Assembly (NCBI GenBank): GCA_017607445.1
Contig: JAEVHH010000001.1
Location: 3,906,001-3,970,000, forward strand
Reading direction: 5' to 3'
DNA: 64,000 nucleotides
Origin: Histoplasma ohiense
Taxonomy: Eukaryota > Ascomycota > Eurotiomycetes > Onygenales > Ajellomycetaceae
The notes below the pieces were generated by a model, which was given only the letters and a program-made list of their open reading frames with translations, searched no databases and had not been told where the DNA came from. A program made the translations under genes and the position numbers. Below, piece after piece: positions 1 to 12,152 of the stretch; within the stretch, counting starts at the first letter, position 1, and every line of letters starts with the position of its first letter.

Positions 1-1486
1 GATGGTAGGGCCCGGTCTAGGAAGGATCTCACGTAGCTTCGTAAGAGTAGTGGGATCTGAAGCCCACCCATCATCCGGGAACTTGATTTGGACAGCCAAG
101 TACAGATCGCCTCTCGCATCACTTTTCTTGAAAGGCATGCCCTCTCCTGCGACTTTGAGGATTTGGTTAGGTCTCAGAACAGAACCTTCTGTTTTAGGGT
201 GTGTGATCTCGATGCCTCTTCCGTCGAGGTGTTTCAGCACTACACGGGAGAAACCGCAGAGCGCCTCAGCTAACGTGACTTCAATATCGGCCATCAGATC
301 CGCACCGGCTCGTCGGAATGTTTCATGCTCTATTTCCTCTAAATGGAATATAATATCTCCTGGCTCTGTGTTTGGCAGCTGGTCTCCCTCTCCCTCCAAT
401 ATGATCTTGTCACCTTGTCTGCAAAAGGGTCAGGAAACATTAACTTCAATGGTACGAAGACGAGAGCAGGATCCGAAACATACTTCGCGCCACGTGGAAT
501 ATAGACCTCGAGGAGCTTGCGCTCTTCCGTGACTTGTTTCCCTTTGCATTTTTTGCATTTGTCTTTTGGTTGAAAAAAGCTCCCTGAGCCTTCACACACC
601 TTACATTCCGCCATAGCCTGGGTGACCATGCCCGGCCCTACTTGTACCAAGGTTTCCTTGTACCCTAATATGTTAAAGTTGTTATTAGCGAACAGATCAT
701 ACTGCTCAAAATACTGGGGTACTTACCAGCACCCCCGCAAGTAGAGCACAGTTTTGGTGTAGCCTTTTCTTTCCCACCCTTCCCTTTACAGAGACTGCAT
801 AAGACATTTTTTGTACTTGAAAACTTGACGGTCCGGCCTTTGTACAAGTCCTCCAAACTCACTGAATACTCTTGAACCTCGTTTTGTCCCTTTCTTGGCT
901 TGCTAGGTCTTGGCCCGCCAAATCCCGGCATGCCTCCTCCCATATTCATCCCCCCACCGAACATCGACGCGAGGAGATCATCGAGATCGGGGCCGCCTTG
1001 CATACCAGCCCGTCCCGACCCATCAAACGCCGACATTCCATGGGTGTCGTAGATGTGCCTCTTCTCATCGTCATAGAGGATGTCATAAGCCTGGCTCACG
1101 GCCTTAAAGCGTACTTCAGCTCCCTCTCGTTCTTCTGGGGAAACTTTATCGGGATGGTGCGCAAGAGCTGCCTATGGAAAGAGATAGGGACATGTCCATT
1201 AGTTTCTGATGCACGAACTGTTTCTTAACGTGACTGTAGGAGTTGCACACCTTGCGATAAGCCTTGCGTATATCCTCTTTCGTAGCAGATTTGTCGATGT
1301 TCAATATATCTGTCGCAGTTGAATGTCAAGAGCCATTACACATATAAAAAGGAATGTGCCAAAACTCACTGTATAAATCCGTCTCACCGTCAGCAAATTC
1401 CACTATTGGCCCCGGTTAGCGAAATTGGCGAGAAAAAGATCCTCAAGTTCTTCATGGACTCAGATGTAAACAACGAGCAACTCACT
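1..1486 (-). CDS. Type I DnaJ (Hsp40) chaperone, Xdj1-like, 3' end off window
   Basis: J-domain co-chaperone that would stimulate Hsp70 ATPase. Inferred exons on the minus strand: 1486 (single A of the start codon), 1402-1370, 1309-1251, 1171-727, 664-484 and 418 to beyond base 1. Every junction keeps frame. The spliced protein starts MEFADGETDLYNIL, then the J-domain with its HPD motif (AHHPDKV), a Gly/Met-rich linker with FGGG repeats, a Cys-rich zinc region (CSLCKGKG, CSTCGGAG, CKVCEGSG, CKKCKGK) and the start of the C-terminal substrate-binding domain (IPRGAK, GEGDQLPNTEPGD). Four CxxCxGxG-type repeats define type I (DnaJA/Ydj1/Xdj1). The Xdj1 assignment, rather than Ydj1, rests on overall resemblance and is less certain. 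The start codon appears to be split by an intron (A at 1486, TG at 1402-1401), and no other in-frame ATG was found upstream. It is divergent from the tRNA synthetase at 1844. Confidence 0.85.
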
Positions 1487-1843
1487 TTTTGATAAACAGG
1501 AAAAACACTGATATTTTAGATCCTCAGGGCTAACAAATAGTATGTACGGGTAAAAGAGCGACTTGAGGAAGCAGCAGACAAGCAGAATATGCGTGCCGTC
1601 TCTATATGATGACAGTGATGGTGTTGAGCTGCCTGTTGGAAAAATGATAAATATTTAATCAGAGTTTTGGTTGGCGGCGGCGGCAAAGATTTTCCTCATC
1701 GCGGACACCACCAATAGAAAACACCGCCATCAAACCCGTGAATTGCAACGACGTATTTAACCGAGCTCTGTTCGGCCACAGGACTAGAATTGTGAATTTC
1801 CTTACTATGCCATATGATTTGCTATTGGAATGAACGTTAATTC

Positions 1844-4143
1844 TTGTTTTCCCCTGCATTGAACCTTACCGTCCTGACAATGAAGCCGCCATATCGGCCA
1901 AAACGCGCCATTTCTCCCTGTATATTCTGCGGCGCAAGGTTCTCTACAACAGCAGGTCGTCTTGCGCGGAAGCAAAGCAAACTACTACCGGACTCCCCGG
2001 CGCGCACTCGTTTCGCCCCGTCTCCTACGGGATACCTCCACCTTGGCTCGCTTCGGACGGCCTTGTTTAACTACCTTCTCTCGAAGCGAACGGGCGGCCA
2101 GTTTCTTTTGCGGATTGAGGATACGGATCAGGTTGGTTATTCCCCGAAGCCTAGACGAATATTGAAAGTGTATTTGTGTTAATTGTCGAAGAAAAGGATT
2201 GTTCCTGGAAGCGAACAAAGGCTGTACGAAGATTTACAATGGGCTGGACTTTTGTGGGATGAGGGTATGGCTCATGTCGCCAACGAAGGAGAGATAGGCT
2301 AGAATACTAATACAACTATGCAGGGCCCATTGTCGGCGGCCTGTATAGTCCGTACAAACAGGTATGCTGCTTCTCGTCGATTGATAGGAGGGTAAGAGCA
2401 GTTATTGATTGATGGAAACGAATCTAGTCCGAACGGACATCCTTGGGAATATACGGGCAAGAGATCCGCAAGCTTATTTCTGCGAATCATGCATACAGAT
2501 GCTTTTGCTCCCAGGAGCGTCTCGATACTCTCGCGAGGCATAGAAATGACCTAGGACTTCCACCTGGGTATGACGGAGCATGCAGGGAAATATCGCCAGA
2601 AGAGGCTGAGGAACGAGCGCATAATGGCGAGCCAAATGTTGTCCGTTTGCGTGTGACCGGACCATTTCCTATTTTCACGGATCTCGTGTTTGGGAAAATT
2701 GGTCAGAATCAGACTGCGGGCGCTGGCCGGCTTAGCAGTCAGCAGAGCGACCCTATTTTACTCAAATCGGACGGCTATCCAACCTACCATCTAGCCAATG
2801 TGGTCGACGACCACTATATGAAAATATCGCATGTTATCCGGGGCACGGTATGATCCTTTTCATCATTCTCGGACTGAGACATATTGTTGACAACCCAATC
2901 GTTCAGGAATGGATGGCTTCGACCCCTTTACATGTTGCGTTGTATAATGCTTTTGGATGGGAGCCACCGGCATTTGCGCACGTCCCACTCCTGACCGAGA
3001 AAAGTGGGCAAAAACTTAGCAAGCGTAATGTCGACATCGACATCTCATTCTTCAGAGATAAAGAGGAAGTTTTCCCTGAAGCTCTGAACAATTTCGCTGC
3101 GTTGCTAGGCTGGTCACATTCTCGAAAGTCTGACATTTTCAGTTTGAAGGATCTGGAGAAAATCGTAGGAATATTCAACGTCCCTGTTCCTATTCAAAAC
3201 CACCTTCCACATAATGCTAATAGAGCATACGATAGTTCGATCTCAAACTCACCAAAGGAAATACCGTCGTTTCCTTCGAAAAGTTGTGGTTCCTTCAAAG
3301 TGCACATGCGCAGCGATATGCGACCGAAGGAGGGCCCGAAGCCAAGTCCATGGTCGATCGAATAGAAAAAGCTGTGAGAGCACAGTTCACAGACGAACAA
3401 CTGTACGTTCCCGTATCTCGATTCAACTCTCTCCAATATCCATTTGTACATAGCCCACCCCATAGTTAAAACCACACTAACACCCATCCCACAGCTCTCC
3501 CCTGCTAAAAAACCATACGCTGGGCGAACGCATTGCCTCCATAATCCGGGAAGGCGGAGCTCGCGGCTATACAAACGCAGCCAAATTCATTGAAAATAAC
3601 ATGCCCTTTTTTACCTCATTCCTCAACCGGCCCCCCTATAACCCTACCACTCCATCTCCACCCCAAGAAAAATCCCAACCCAAAAGCGAGACCGAAACTT
3701 CCTCCGCAATTCCTCCAACTACCACCCCAATCGTAGCCCTTCACACGGCGGCCGCAGCTCTCTGCCTTGTCCCTGTTGAGCACTGGACCATAGAAACCCA
3801 CAAGCAAAACATATCTTACCTTGTCGGCGATTCCTCATACTCAACTCAACTTGTTTCCTTTTCCCCTTCCTCACCTTCTTCCCCCACACAAACACAAACA
3901 CCCTCAACACCAGCGTTCGCCTCCGAAAAGCAATTCCGTAAAGACCTCTATCACTATCTCCGCTGGGCATTATGTGGTGGAGCGCCGGGAATAAGCATCC
4001 CAGCAACTATGGCAATATTAGGCCGGGATGAATGTGTCCGGAGACTGCTGGAGGCGAAGGAAATGACTACGCCTTTGCAGCACGAGAGTGAAAATTTGGC
4101 TGGTGGACAGGGTGGAAAGCTCCAGGGAGGTATTTTGAGTTAG
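1844..4143 (+). CDS. MSE1: Mitochondrial glutamyl-tRNA synthetase
   Basis: Class I aminoacyl-tRNA synthetase that charges mitochondrial tRNA with glutamate. Inferred exons: 1844-2131, 2192-2264, 2324-2361, 2428-2847, 2907-3164, 3236-3402 and 3495-4143 (1893 nt, 630 aa). Motifs: FAPSPTGYLHLGSLRTA (HIGH motif as HLGS) near residues 60-75; IEDTDQ; CFCSQERLD; the HVIRGT region; and KLSKR, the KMSKS signature, near residue 310. These are diagnostic of GluRS. The N-terminus (RPKRAISP, ARFSTTAGRLARK) is basic and Ser/Thr-rich like a mitochondrial presequence. A second ATG at 1880 (MKPPY) may be the real start. The C-terminal anticodon-binding part carries a low-complexity Pro/Ser/Thr insert (roughly residues 450-490) before the conserved LRWALCGGAPG stretch. 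A tRNA-Gln mischarging role for the Gln amidotransferase pathway is possible, as in other mitochondrial GluRS enzymes. Confidence 0.93.
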
Positions 4144-5308
4144 TTGCAGAGCCAAAATGGGTGGTAGTATTGCTTAATGGCGAGGTTGGTGGTTTGCTAT
4201 ATTATTACCAATGTACAGTACTTATATTGCATATTATATTTATCGTCATTTTTTGGTATGACGGTATTCTGAATTCTGAGTTATCCGCTACCACTGGCAC
4301 GTTCTTTTCGATCTATAAGTGTAGGGTATACGGAGAGTATTCTCCCACAAAAATACTCTTCTACGAACTTATACTGTACTTCATTTCCATTGCGCAGCGA
4401 ACAGGAAAACATATAGTAACGAATTGAATTTTTGTCGTCAAAGCCAATAATAACAGATGAAAAGAAACTTCAACAAAACACGAATATTAAAAATCGAAAT
4501 AGTCGACAAAATAAAGGCTACTAATATCGTCGATAAAAACCCCATAAAGTACGAAAATAGAAAGGTAGAAAGATACTCGTAGGTTGCATAGGCCATCTCG
4601 TCAAACAAAACACTGGGCCGGGTAGTGAAAAAAAGAAAAAAAAATGGATAAAAGGAAAAAAGGATAACGGAGGGAAAAGGAAGCAGAAGAAAGGTCCCAA
4701 AGGCTGAAAACACTAAACGCATGAAAACCAGAAATGCAATAGAGTTAGCGTACTCGCGAAGGGATAAATTTACCAGAAACAAAATTGACAAAATACAACC
4801 ACAACTCCAAAAAAAAAAGCCCAAAACGGGAGACAAATACAAAATCGCGAAGCAGAGGAAGGAGCGAGACAAAGCAAGAAAGAGGGTAATCACCCCTGAA
4901 TTGAAAATAATGTAGAACTTGGGGGGAAGACGGTGTGAGGAGAAACCGAAGGCGAGAGGAGTAGGAAACTTGTGGATCACAAGCACATCCGACAAAATTG
5001 CAAAGAGGAAAGGAACAACGACAAACGACAAAGCCCGATGGGAGACTGGTGGGAGAAAGGGCGTATTATACAAAACTTTGTTGACAAGCAACAGAACAAG
5101 GGACCCAGATTCTCATCATTGGCGTAAATCAGTTAAGTCGGGTCAGAGTCGTCCATTTAATTACAAAGGCAAAATAACACATCCGGCTTCATCAGGGGCA
5201 TTTCCGCATTGGAAGTTGTTTTTCGAAACAACTCATTTCAGCAGCAGGCTTTTCATTTTTCAAATAGAAACAGAAAAAAGAAAGAAACTGGAAACTGCCA
5301 TGCGTTAG
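4144..5308. other. Convergent intergenic spacer (MSE1 / Ase1)
   Basis: The spacer lies between two converging gene ends. From about 4440 to 5300 the plus strand is strongly purine-rich, so the Ase1 transcript strand would be pyrimidine-rich here. It probably holds both 3' UTRs. The long hydrophobic minus-strand ORF at 4438-5091 is a by-product of this skew (see rejected items). Confidence 0.5.
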
Positions 5309-7874
5309 TTAGTAAGTCTCCATATCGTCAGTCCAGCCAGCATCGCTGCCAGCGACTCTCATAACCTGACCGTTCTCCTCAAGATATTGCTCATCCACGC
5401 CAACTCCACGGATCCCTTTAGCCTTTTTTCCAGCCAGAGTGTCCATGGCTCCAATATGCAAATCTCCTCCAAGCCGCTTGCCTTGGGCGGCTCTCAGTTT
5501 GGCGTAATAAACGTCCGTGGCGTCGATTTCAGGTTCAGATTCACTATCATATGTTTCCCAATTTTCAGATCCTGATGTGGCAGTTTGTATAGTGGAGGTA
5601 TTTGATATTTGTCGACTAGCTGGTCGCGGAGGGGGACCCATTGGCTCATGTTGATGCTGTTGTTGCATATAAAGTTTCGGTTGATGTTGCAGTTGCGGTT
5701 GTGATTGCTGTCTTTGATGGCTGTAATAATTTGGGTTTTGGACACTAGCAGCCGGGTTGAAAGATTGCACCATTGAATGAGATGAACCGGGCCTGTACTG
5801 GGACATCGAAGCACTCAAGTAGGAGTGCTGGTTTCGATCATCGTAAACATCCTCCGGCGTAATTGATCTCACATAGGAGTTTGATAATGACAGAACGCTG
5901 TTGCCATGATCTACGTCTGCATAGAATGAGTTCTGAGACATGTCCTGCCGCGCAGCGGCATTGAGATCTCGCATCTTGGGAGGTGGCGCACGGGGAGGTG
6001 GCATCTTGCCACGAATGCTGGAGGAGAAAGACTGAGGTGGACGGCGATCGGGAGAGTTACTCCCATGAGGCATATTCGCAAGAGGCGCACGGGATGGAAT
6101 TTTCGTAGGCGATTTATTGCCATTTCCGGTAGTTGGATTTGGGGCATTACGTTTCAAGGTACCACTCCTCGTGGGAGTCTTCGCATGCGATGGAGGCTGT
6201 GATGCTCTGACCGATCCACCACCGCGCATCGAAGATGGCGGTCTCCCTGAATTTGCACCCCTCTGTTGGGGTGGTCCACTTGGCGTTTTTGATCGTGGTG
6301 GAATTTTCGCTGCCGCGGGAGGGGCTAATTCATCCAGATATCGCTCACCGTGAACGAGGAATGGTCTCCCGTACTCATCCTCCCACTGTTCGAGGACTCT
6401 GCGCAGCTCTGCCTCGACTTTCGGTAGCTCTTTCGCAATCCTCTTTCTCATTTTCTCTTCCCTTAGAAGCCTGGTGGGATCCCGGCGTTCACCCTTATTT
6501 CCGCGAGCCATAAGACGAGAGGCGTCCTGGCTAGAAGCCGCCAGGCTATCACGGTCTTGAACAAGAGTTCGGTGCTTTTCGATCAGTTCAAGTGTAGGGG
6601 CGCGTTGCTCTCTTAGTGCTTCGAGACGTTCGATTTCTGCCTCGTGTGCTGAAAGTAGAGCATCACTGTAGACATCTGAAAACGCGGGAGTAAAGTCAAG
6701 CATCTCCTCCTCGGAATAGAATAAGCTATCCCAAAGTTCCTGAAGTCGGCAACGAGCATCTTCAACGAACAAGTGAAGGTTTTGTCGCTTCAACTCATTC
6801 AAGCGGCTCAGTTCGTCCTCAAACTCATTGATCACCCTGAGACCACATCCGCGATTTCCGGCAAGGAAGCCTTTTCTGTCAGATTCCTCAACCCCTAAGC
6901 GATTCCATAATGATTCAACTGCAGTTCGCAATTCGTTGATTTTCCGTTCGCGTCCGCGCTTTTCGTCGATTAATTTATCTCGCTTTTCACGAAGTGAGGA
7001 AAGATCTGATTCGTGCAATCCTAACTGCTCAGGCGATTCGCGATAATGCTTAACAATTGGGGAGTCAGTCTGTGCTTGCGGAGTACCTAGCTCCGCCCAG
7101 AGTTTTACTATTTCTTCCGAAATATTCTGCACTACTTGGACACGACGTGTATATTCTTCATAAACCCGAGTGAATTCTTTGTCCAGGGCTGATGCGTATG
7201 ATGGCGAGAGGTCAAAGGTGGGAGGAATGGCAGACCCGTCGGTGGTTGGAGGCAATGGGACCTTCACAAATGATGGCTCAAGGTGGGAGGAATAAGACTC
7301 GAGGGCTTGGACGAGCTCTAAACAAGGACAAAATATCAGTTACTCTTTCACCAGACTGCTAGTTGGAGGCAACTTACTTTTTATTTGCTCAAATCTTTCG
7401 CGATGTAATTTACTGATGATGGAATACTTCTCTTTCAATACCTGCAGGCAGCGATTGAGTGGGAAAGTAATACGGAGATCTCCGTCATCTATTTTATGGG
7501 TATGTTTGGTGGAGTCATCTAGAGATGCTTCCATCTGTTTAATCAATTGAATTGTCTGTTGCGCTTCATCGAGCATGTCATTTTTCTCACTGTTCACGAA
7601 TAATTAGTAGGAGCGCAAAAAGCATGGAAGGTCTCTTACCAATTAACGCGCCGGAGGTGGCTCTGGAGGGTGTCTGATAGGGATGCGAAAAGCTATATAC
7701 TATATATTAGTACCACCTGTTCTGCAGCTGGCGTGAATACAAATTGCTCACCTCTTGCTCCCGCGACTCGCGCTCATGACTAGGGACGCCTATCTCGTCA
7801 AACAGTCCATGCAGTTGACTGATGATAGAGGTGACCTGCGTGGTCAGGTAGCCAGTATCAATGGTCATTGCCAT
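5309..7874 (-). CDS. ase1: Microtubule-bundling protein Ase1 (PRC1/MAP65 family)
   Basis: Antiparallel microtubule cross-linker of the spindle midzone, acting in anaphase spindle elongation and cytokinesis. Inferred exons: 7874-7752, 7692-7640, 7589-7378 and 7317-5309 (2397 nt, 798 aa). Residues 1-130 (short exons) form the dimerisation rod start. The coiled-coil and spectrin-like microtubule-binding region follows (SLWNRLGV, LQELWDSLFYSEEE, LLREEKMRKRIAKELPKVE, LEQWEDEYGRPFL), which is the PRC1/MAP65 signature. After about residue 470 the protein is disordered and rich in Pro, Ser, Gln and basic residues. Minimal S/T-P sites such as KTPSG, KTPTR and KSPTK look like CDK sites, as known for Ase1/PRC1 regulation. 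The start at 7874 is the first ATG, and another Met lies two codons on. It shares a 642-bp divergent promoter with CSN5. Confidence 0.92.
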
Positions 7875-8516
7875 GAAACAGCCTTACCGTGACTCCACGA
7901 CAGACGCGAGCAGAAGTTTAAAACTAGCCGTTGGCAGATGGGTCGTTTCGTGGAGACGAAAACAGCACTATAGCAGTTCTTTGGGTGGTTTCACAGAAGC
8001 ATTCAGCGATAATGCGCGTAGAAAGCGACGATAGATGGAAAATTCGATGGCGCTGTAATAAAAATTATGTTCATGTCCAACATAAATGAGACATAATAAG
8101 AGGGAGAGGGCAAGCACCAGTCTGGAACTGTCGACGGTGGAGATGGAAAATGGATTGTTTCCTGTAGAATGTCGTTGGTTTCTTATTCCTTGGATGCTTG
8201 GATGCGGCTCGGTTGTTGACGGTGGCATCGTTGGCACGACAACCGATGACTAAGCTCTCTCACCGCCTTGGTATTGCCGATTACCCCACGTCACGTGGAG
8301 ATATTTCGCCAGCTTCTCCAAAGGCTGCATAAGATAAGCGGATTGAATCCTCACCATCTCTCATATAGCTTCATTCTTCTCAGAAACAGCAGCTATTCTT
8401 TTTCAACCTGGTTCGCCATATCAAAAATTGATCAAATATATCGGTTGCCTTCTCCTCCACATACCCTGTGAAAATATAGCTGCATTCTCAACCACCTCCC
8501 GAGCCCCTTGCTCGCA
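7875..8516. promoter_or_regulatory. Divergent promoter, Ase1 / CSN5
   Basis: This 642-bp spacer separates the oppositely oriented start codons of Ase1 and CSN5 and must hold both 5' regions. I see no convincing gene in it. The minus-strand ORF at 7968-8237 lacks any recognisable domain and looks like chance. Confidence 0.6.
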
Positions 8517-9648
8517 ATGGAGGCAGCCAGACAAGCTTGGGGTATGTAACATTCTCCTATTTCCATTTACATTAATTTCAAGCAAAAATAACGAAAATAT
8601 AACAATCTCTCAAGAATTTGGAAATTCCCTCCAACTCGTTGACCCACAACGTGATGCGCTCTACAATTATGACCCTGCCCTCCATTCCGCCCTCACCGCC
8701 CAAAAGCCCTGGTCAACCGACCCACATTACTTTAAACACATCCGCATCTCCGCCGTTGCACTGTTAAAAATGGTCATGCATGCTCGCTCCGGTGGGAGTA
8801 TAGAAGTCATGGGCCTGATGCAAGGTTACATCGCCGCCAACACGTTCATCGTCACCGATGCCTTCCGTCTTCCAGTGGAGGGCACAGAGACCCGTGTCAA
8901 TGCTCAGGAAGAAGCAAATGAGTATATGGTCACATATCTACAGGCATGTCGGGATTCAGGACGACTCGAAAATGCCATTGGCTGGTATCACAGTCATCCG
9001 GGCTATGGGTGTTGGTTATCCGGCATCGATGTCTCAACGCAGGATACACAGCAGAGATATTCCGACCCCTTTGTAGCTGTTGTGATAGACCCTGATCGTA
9101 CGATATCCGCCGGCAAAGTTGAGATTGGTGCCTTCAGGACCTTTCCGAAAGATTATACGCCGCCTAAAAATGAGCACGATGACGACGACGAATACCAGAG
9201 CATCCCATTGCATAAGGTGGAGGATTTCGGCGCACATGCTGCCCAATACTATTCGCTTGAGGTTTCTCATTTCAAAAGCACTCTTGATACTAAAATACTT
9301 TCATTGTTGTGGAATAAGTACTGGGTTGCCACGATTAGCCAGAGTCCGTTGTTTACGAATCGCGAATACGGGAGTAAGCAGATTCACGACCTGGGGCAGA
9401 AGATGAAGAAGGCTACTTGGCAGATTGATCATAGTTCGTCACGGGCTGGGGGAGGTGGTGGAGTTGGAAGCAGCGCTGCATTGCTAGTGAAAGACCAGCA
9501 TCTAGAAAAGGTGGTTAAGGAGGGACAGAGAATTGTGGGCGATGAAGTGAATGGGCTGATTGCTGCTGAGATTAAAAAGGCGTTATTCTATGGCATCGGA
9601 CAGGGAAATACTCAAAGGGCCACAGATGAGCAGACGCAGGAGGCGTAG
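8517..9648 (+). CDS. CSN5: COP9 signalosome subunit 5 (deneddylase)
   Basis: Catalytic JAMM/MPN+ metalloprotease subunit of the COP9 signalosome, which removes Nedd8/Rub1 from cullins and so tunes cullin-RING ubiquitin ligases. It is also called RRI1 in yeasts. Inferred exons: 8517-8541 and 8615-9648 (1059 nt, 352 aa), joining MEAARQAW to EFGNSLQLVDPQ. The MPN domain shows the upstream Glu (SIEVMGLMQG) and the zinc-binding JAMM core WYHSHPGYGCWLSGID near residues 130-145, with both His and the Asp present, so an active enzyme is predicted. The 352-aa length matches fungal CSN5. The longer reading that starts at 8428 reads through the intron and is not used. The C-terminal part (DLGQKMKKATWQ) is the usual helical tail that contacts other subunits. 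An acidic insert (HDDDDEY) sits after the MPN core. Confidence 0.96.
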
Positions 9649-10554
9649 CTTTATTTGAGGTTAATTTCCATTCCCTAAGCCACCAGCTTATGACTCTCAT
9701 TGTTCCATATAAACCTTTTTTTTTTTTTTTTGTATGTCAACAAGTGGACATTATACCTTCCCTAATGACTAATGCCATCACAATAGAGTTGAGATTATTA
9801 CATTACTTACACAGTGTTCTTTTTACTACTCTTATCACAGGTGAATTATTCATCTTGCGTAACTGGAAGATCTTGCATCATGTACTAGCTTACAGCTATA
9901 GCGGGGCCATATGAGTTTGCCACTCTCCTAGAGCCAATGAAACAACTTTTATTGTTCATTCATTTATTCATTCCATTCCATTTCATTTTATCATGTAGAC
10001 TCGACTATTACCAACGCTTCGCTTTAAAATCACATGAAAGCTCGTTTTCTGTTTCAGGAGTATAATTCAATCAAATCATCACTCCAGAAGAACATTCAGC
10101 GGAAACTCCCAAGGAAATGATCAAAAAAAATCGCGCACATATATAAACCGCCCATTTATTGATTGAAAGGGAGAAATAGTATAAAGAGTAATATAATTGC
10201 GGTAAGAAGCAATGAAGGGGAAAACGGATGATATAAACAACGAAACCCCTGGAAGTTATATAGCTTGTGACTTTAGAGACAAAAGTCATCAAACAAAAAA
10301 AAAAAAAAGGGTCACTTCATGTCATTCCATGGGTGAAAGAAACTCAACTAGGACAAAGAATGTGCGACATGGTTGTAGAATCTGAAATTTGAGCGCGGAT
10401 GCGGGGAATGGAAGGAAGGAAATCTTGGATCACCAGGCGAAATAGTTAGTGGGGTTATCCACGACTCTAGACGTATATTCATTCTGGAAAGCACTATGTG
10501 TGCCGAAATATTCTCACTTCCAATGAATTGACTTGTTTGGGCAATTATAGTTCC
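9649..10554. other. Convergent intergenic spacer
   Basis: AT-rich DNA between the 3' ends of CSN5 and the rhodopsin-domain gene, with a T run at about 9716-9731. No supported gene. It probably holds both 3' UTRs. Confidence 0.5.
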
Positions 10555-12152
10555 TTACTCTCCCACGTTGGACGTTGTGTTAGACCCGTACGGGGGGGGG
10601 GATGGCAAAGGAGTTACTGGAGAGGAAGAAAGAGGTAGCAAAGGCGTCATAGGTCTGGGAGCACTAATATCAAACGGTGTATCATCACTTCCTTGTTTCT
10701 CTGTCGATGGCAGTGGGCACGCACCCTTTTCCATCTCCCTTTCTCCTGGCGAACGTGGACCCTCCTCATTTTTCTGGCTGATCGATACCTGTATCGTAGT
10801 GGTTTTCAATAAACTTTTTGATGACTTCAACATCTGTTCCTCTTGCATCTGTTCGGGGTCCTCTGAAATTCTAGCGGCTTCAGCGGCGGTTATCGAGCTT
10901 TGGTGGGAAAGTGTCTCACCCCCGTAGTGGAATGGGGGGAAAAGAGTTGGGAAGAGCATCGAGAGTGGTGTGCGGAGCATGGGGAGGCATGCGCAAATTA
11001 TAGAGGTGTTGGCTTCGACCATGGCCCACATCAAAGTATTAACAGTACCTTTGCTTCGGTCATGGGCTTGTGAGCCAAAGGGGATGGTTGTCATGCGTAT
11101 GACCGATATTACGCAAACGCTATTTAAGGGACGGCGGTTAGAATGCTGATCATGATATATTTTTGTGGCAATTTTCACTCGAGAGATTTGTGCTCACAAT
11201 ATTCCCAAGGCAAAAATACACATTAAACCGTATTTCTGTCGAGGTGGAAGACGAAGTCTATGAATCACAGGCATGGGGAGAAGAAGAGTGACAATGTCGC
11301 TGCTTGATGTTGAAATAGCATTTGCAAGCCAATGGGCCGTGACATTTATGCATGTGCCTGGGATTGACATGTCAAAGTTTTTCGCAACCGGCCTGCATTC
11401 AAGAAGGTTTGCCGCGACGGAGGCAATGAAATAGAGAACGACAAATACAAAGACGATGTTGACTGCAATTTGAAATTTGCGGGTTGCGAAGATGCGCCGG
11501 TATAGGAGGAGAATTGACATTTTGCAGATGTTCAGAGTGGATTTGTAGGCAATTTGCACAGCCCAAAACAACTAGATAATCATTTTGTCAACTCTTACTC
11601 CCTATGATTTTTACTCCCTCCTTTAATTTTAGAACGCCATATGAAAGCTCACCTTCATGGATATGAGCTGCTGAGATTTCGACAGCTCATTCCACGGTTT
11701 CCCGTAACCGTAAGAAACACCTGCCATCAGGTTAGAATCCATCTGCTGTAGAGGCTAGCCATGGGTGATTGACGCCTACCAACAAGCGGGATAGTATTCA
11801 TCGCAATGCACGAAAGCTATCCATAAAAGTCAGCATCAGAACATTGACATCTCTAATTGATGTTCAGCCCAACAACAAGACAACAACAGCATGACATACC
11901 ATGCCATGATAAAGAGGAACGAGGAGCAAGGTTAACACATGGAAAGAGCAAAACACTTACCATAGCAGCAATAATGGCATAGTCATCCCATGCCAAAACT
12001 CTAGCCAACTTTACGCGGAAGTAAATACGATTGGCAACCAAGAGGATCGCGATACTGGGCATGAGGAGTTGCACAACGACAAGGTCGGTCACCCCGGAGT
12101 GGAATGGCGCGTGCCGCCGTGTGAACGTGTGAAGCTCATTTAGAGGAGCCAT
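10555..12152 (-). CDS. Fungal rhodopsin-domain (Pth11-like/SAT4-like) membrane protein
   Basis: Integral membrane protein of the large Pezizomycotina rhodopsin-domain family, some members of which act as Pth11-type receptors. The ligand and role of this one are unknown. Inferred exons: 12152-11961, 11816-11780, 11720-11653, 11571-11198 and 11119-10555 (1236 nt, 411 aa). Family features: seven hydrophobic helices; the RVKLARVLAWDDYAI motif at the first loop; VSYGYGKPWNELS; then WAVQIAYKSTLNICKMSILLLYRRIF split over several helices; a loop Cys in LLECRPVAKNF; and DIVTLLLPMPVI. The ~100-residue C-terminal tail is cytosolic, hydrophilic and Ser/Pro/Glu-rich. The chosen start MAPLNELHTF precedes the first helix. 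An upstream ATG in the same frame (up to 12281) would add a weakly hydrophobic leader and seems less likely. Confidence 0.85.

Noticed and set aside
4438..5091. 217-codon very hydrophobic minus-strand ORF, looking like a multi-pass membrane protein
   Set aside because: It lies opposite a long purine-rich tract. A pyrimidine-rich strand automatically encodes Phe, Leu and Ser, and there are no family motifs. It falls in the expected 3' region of Ase1.
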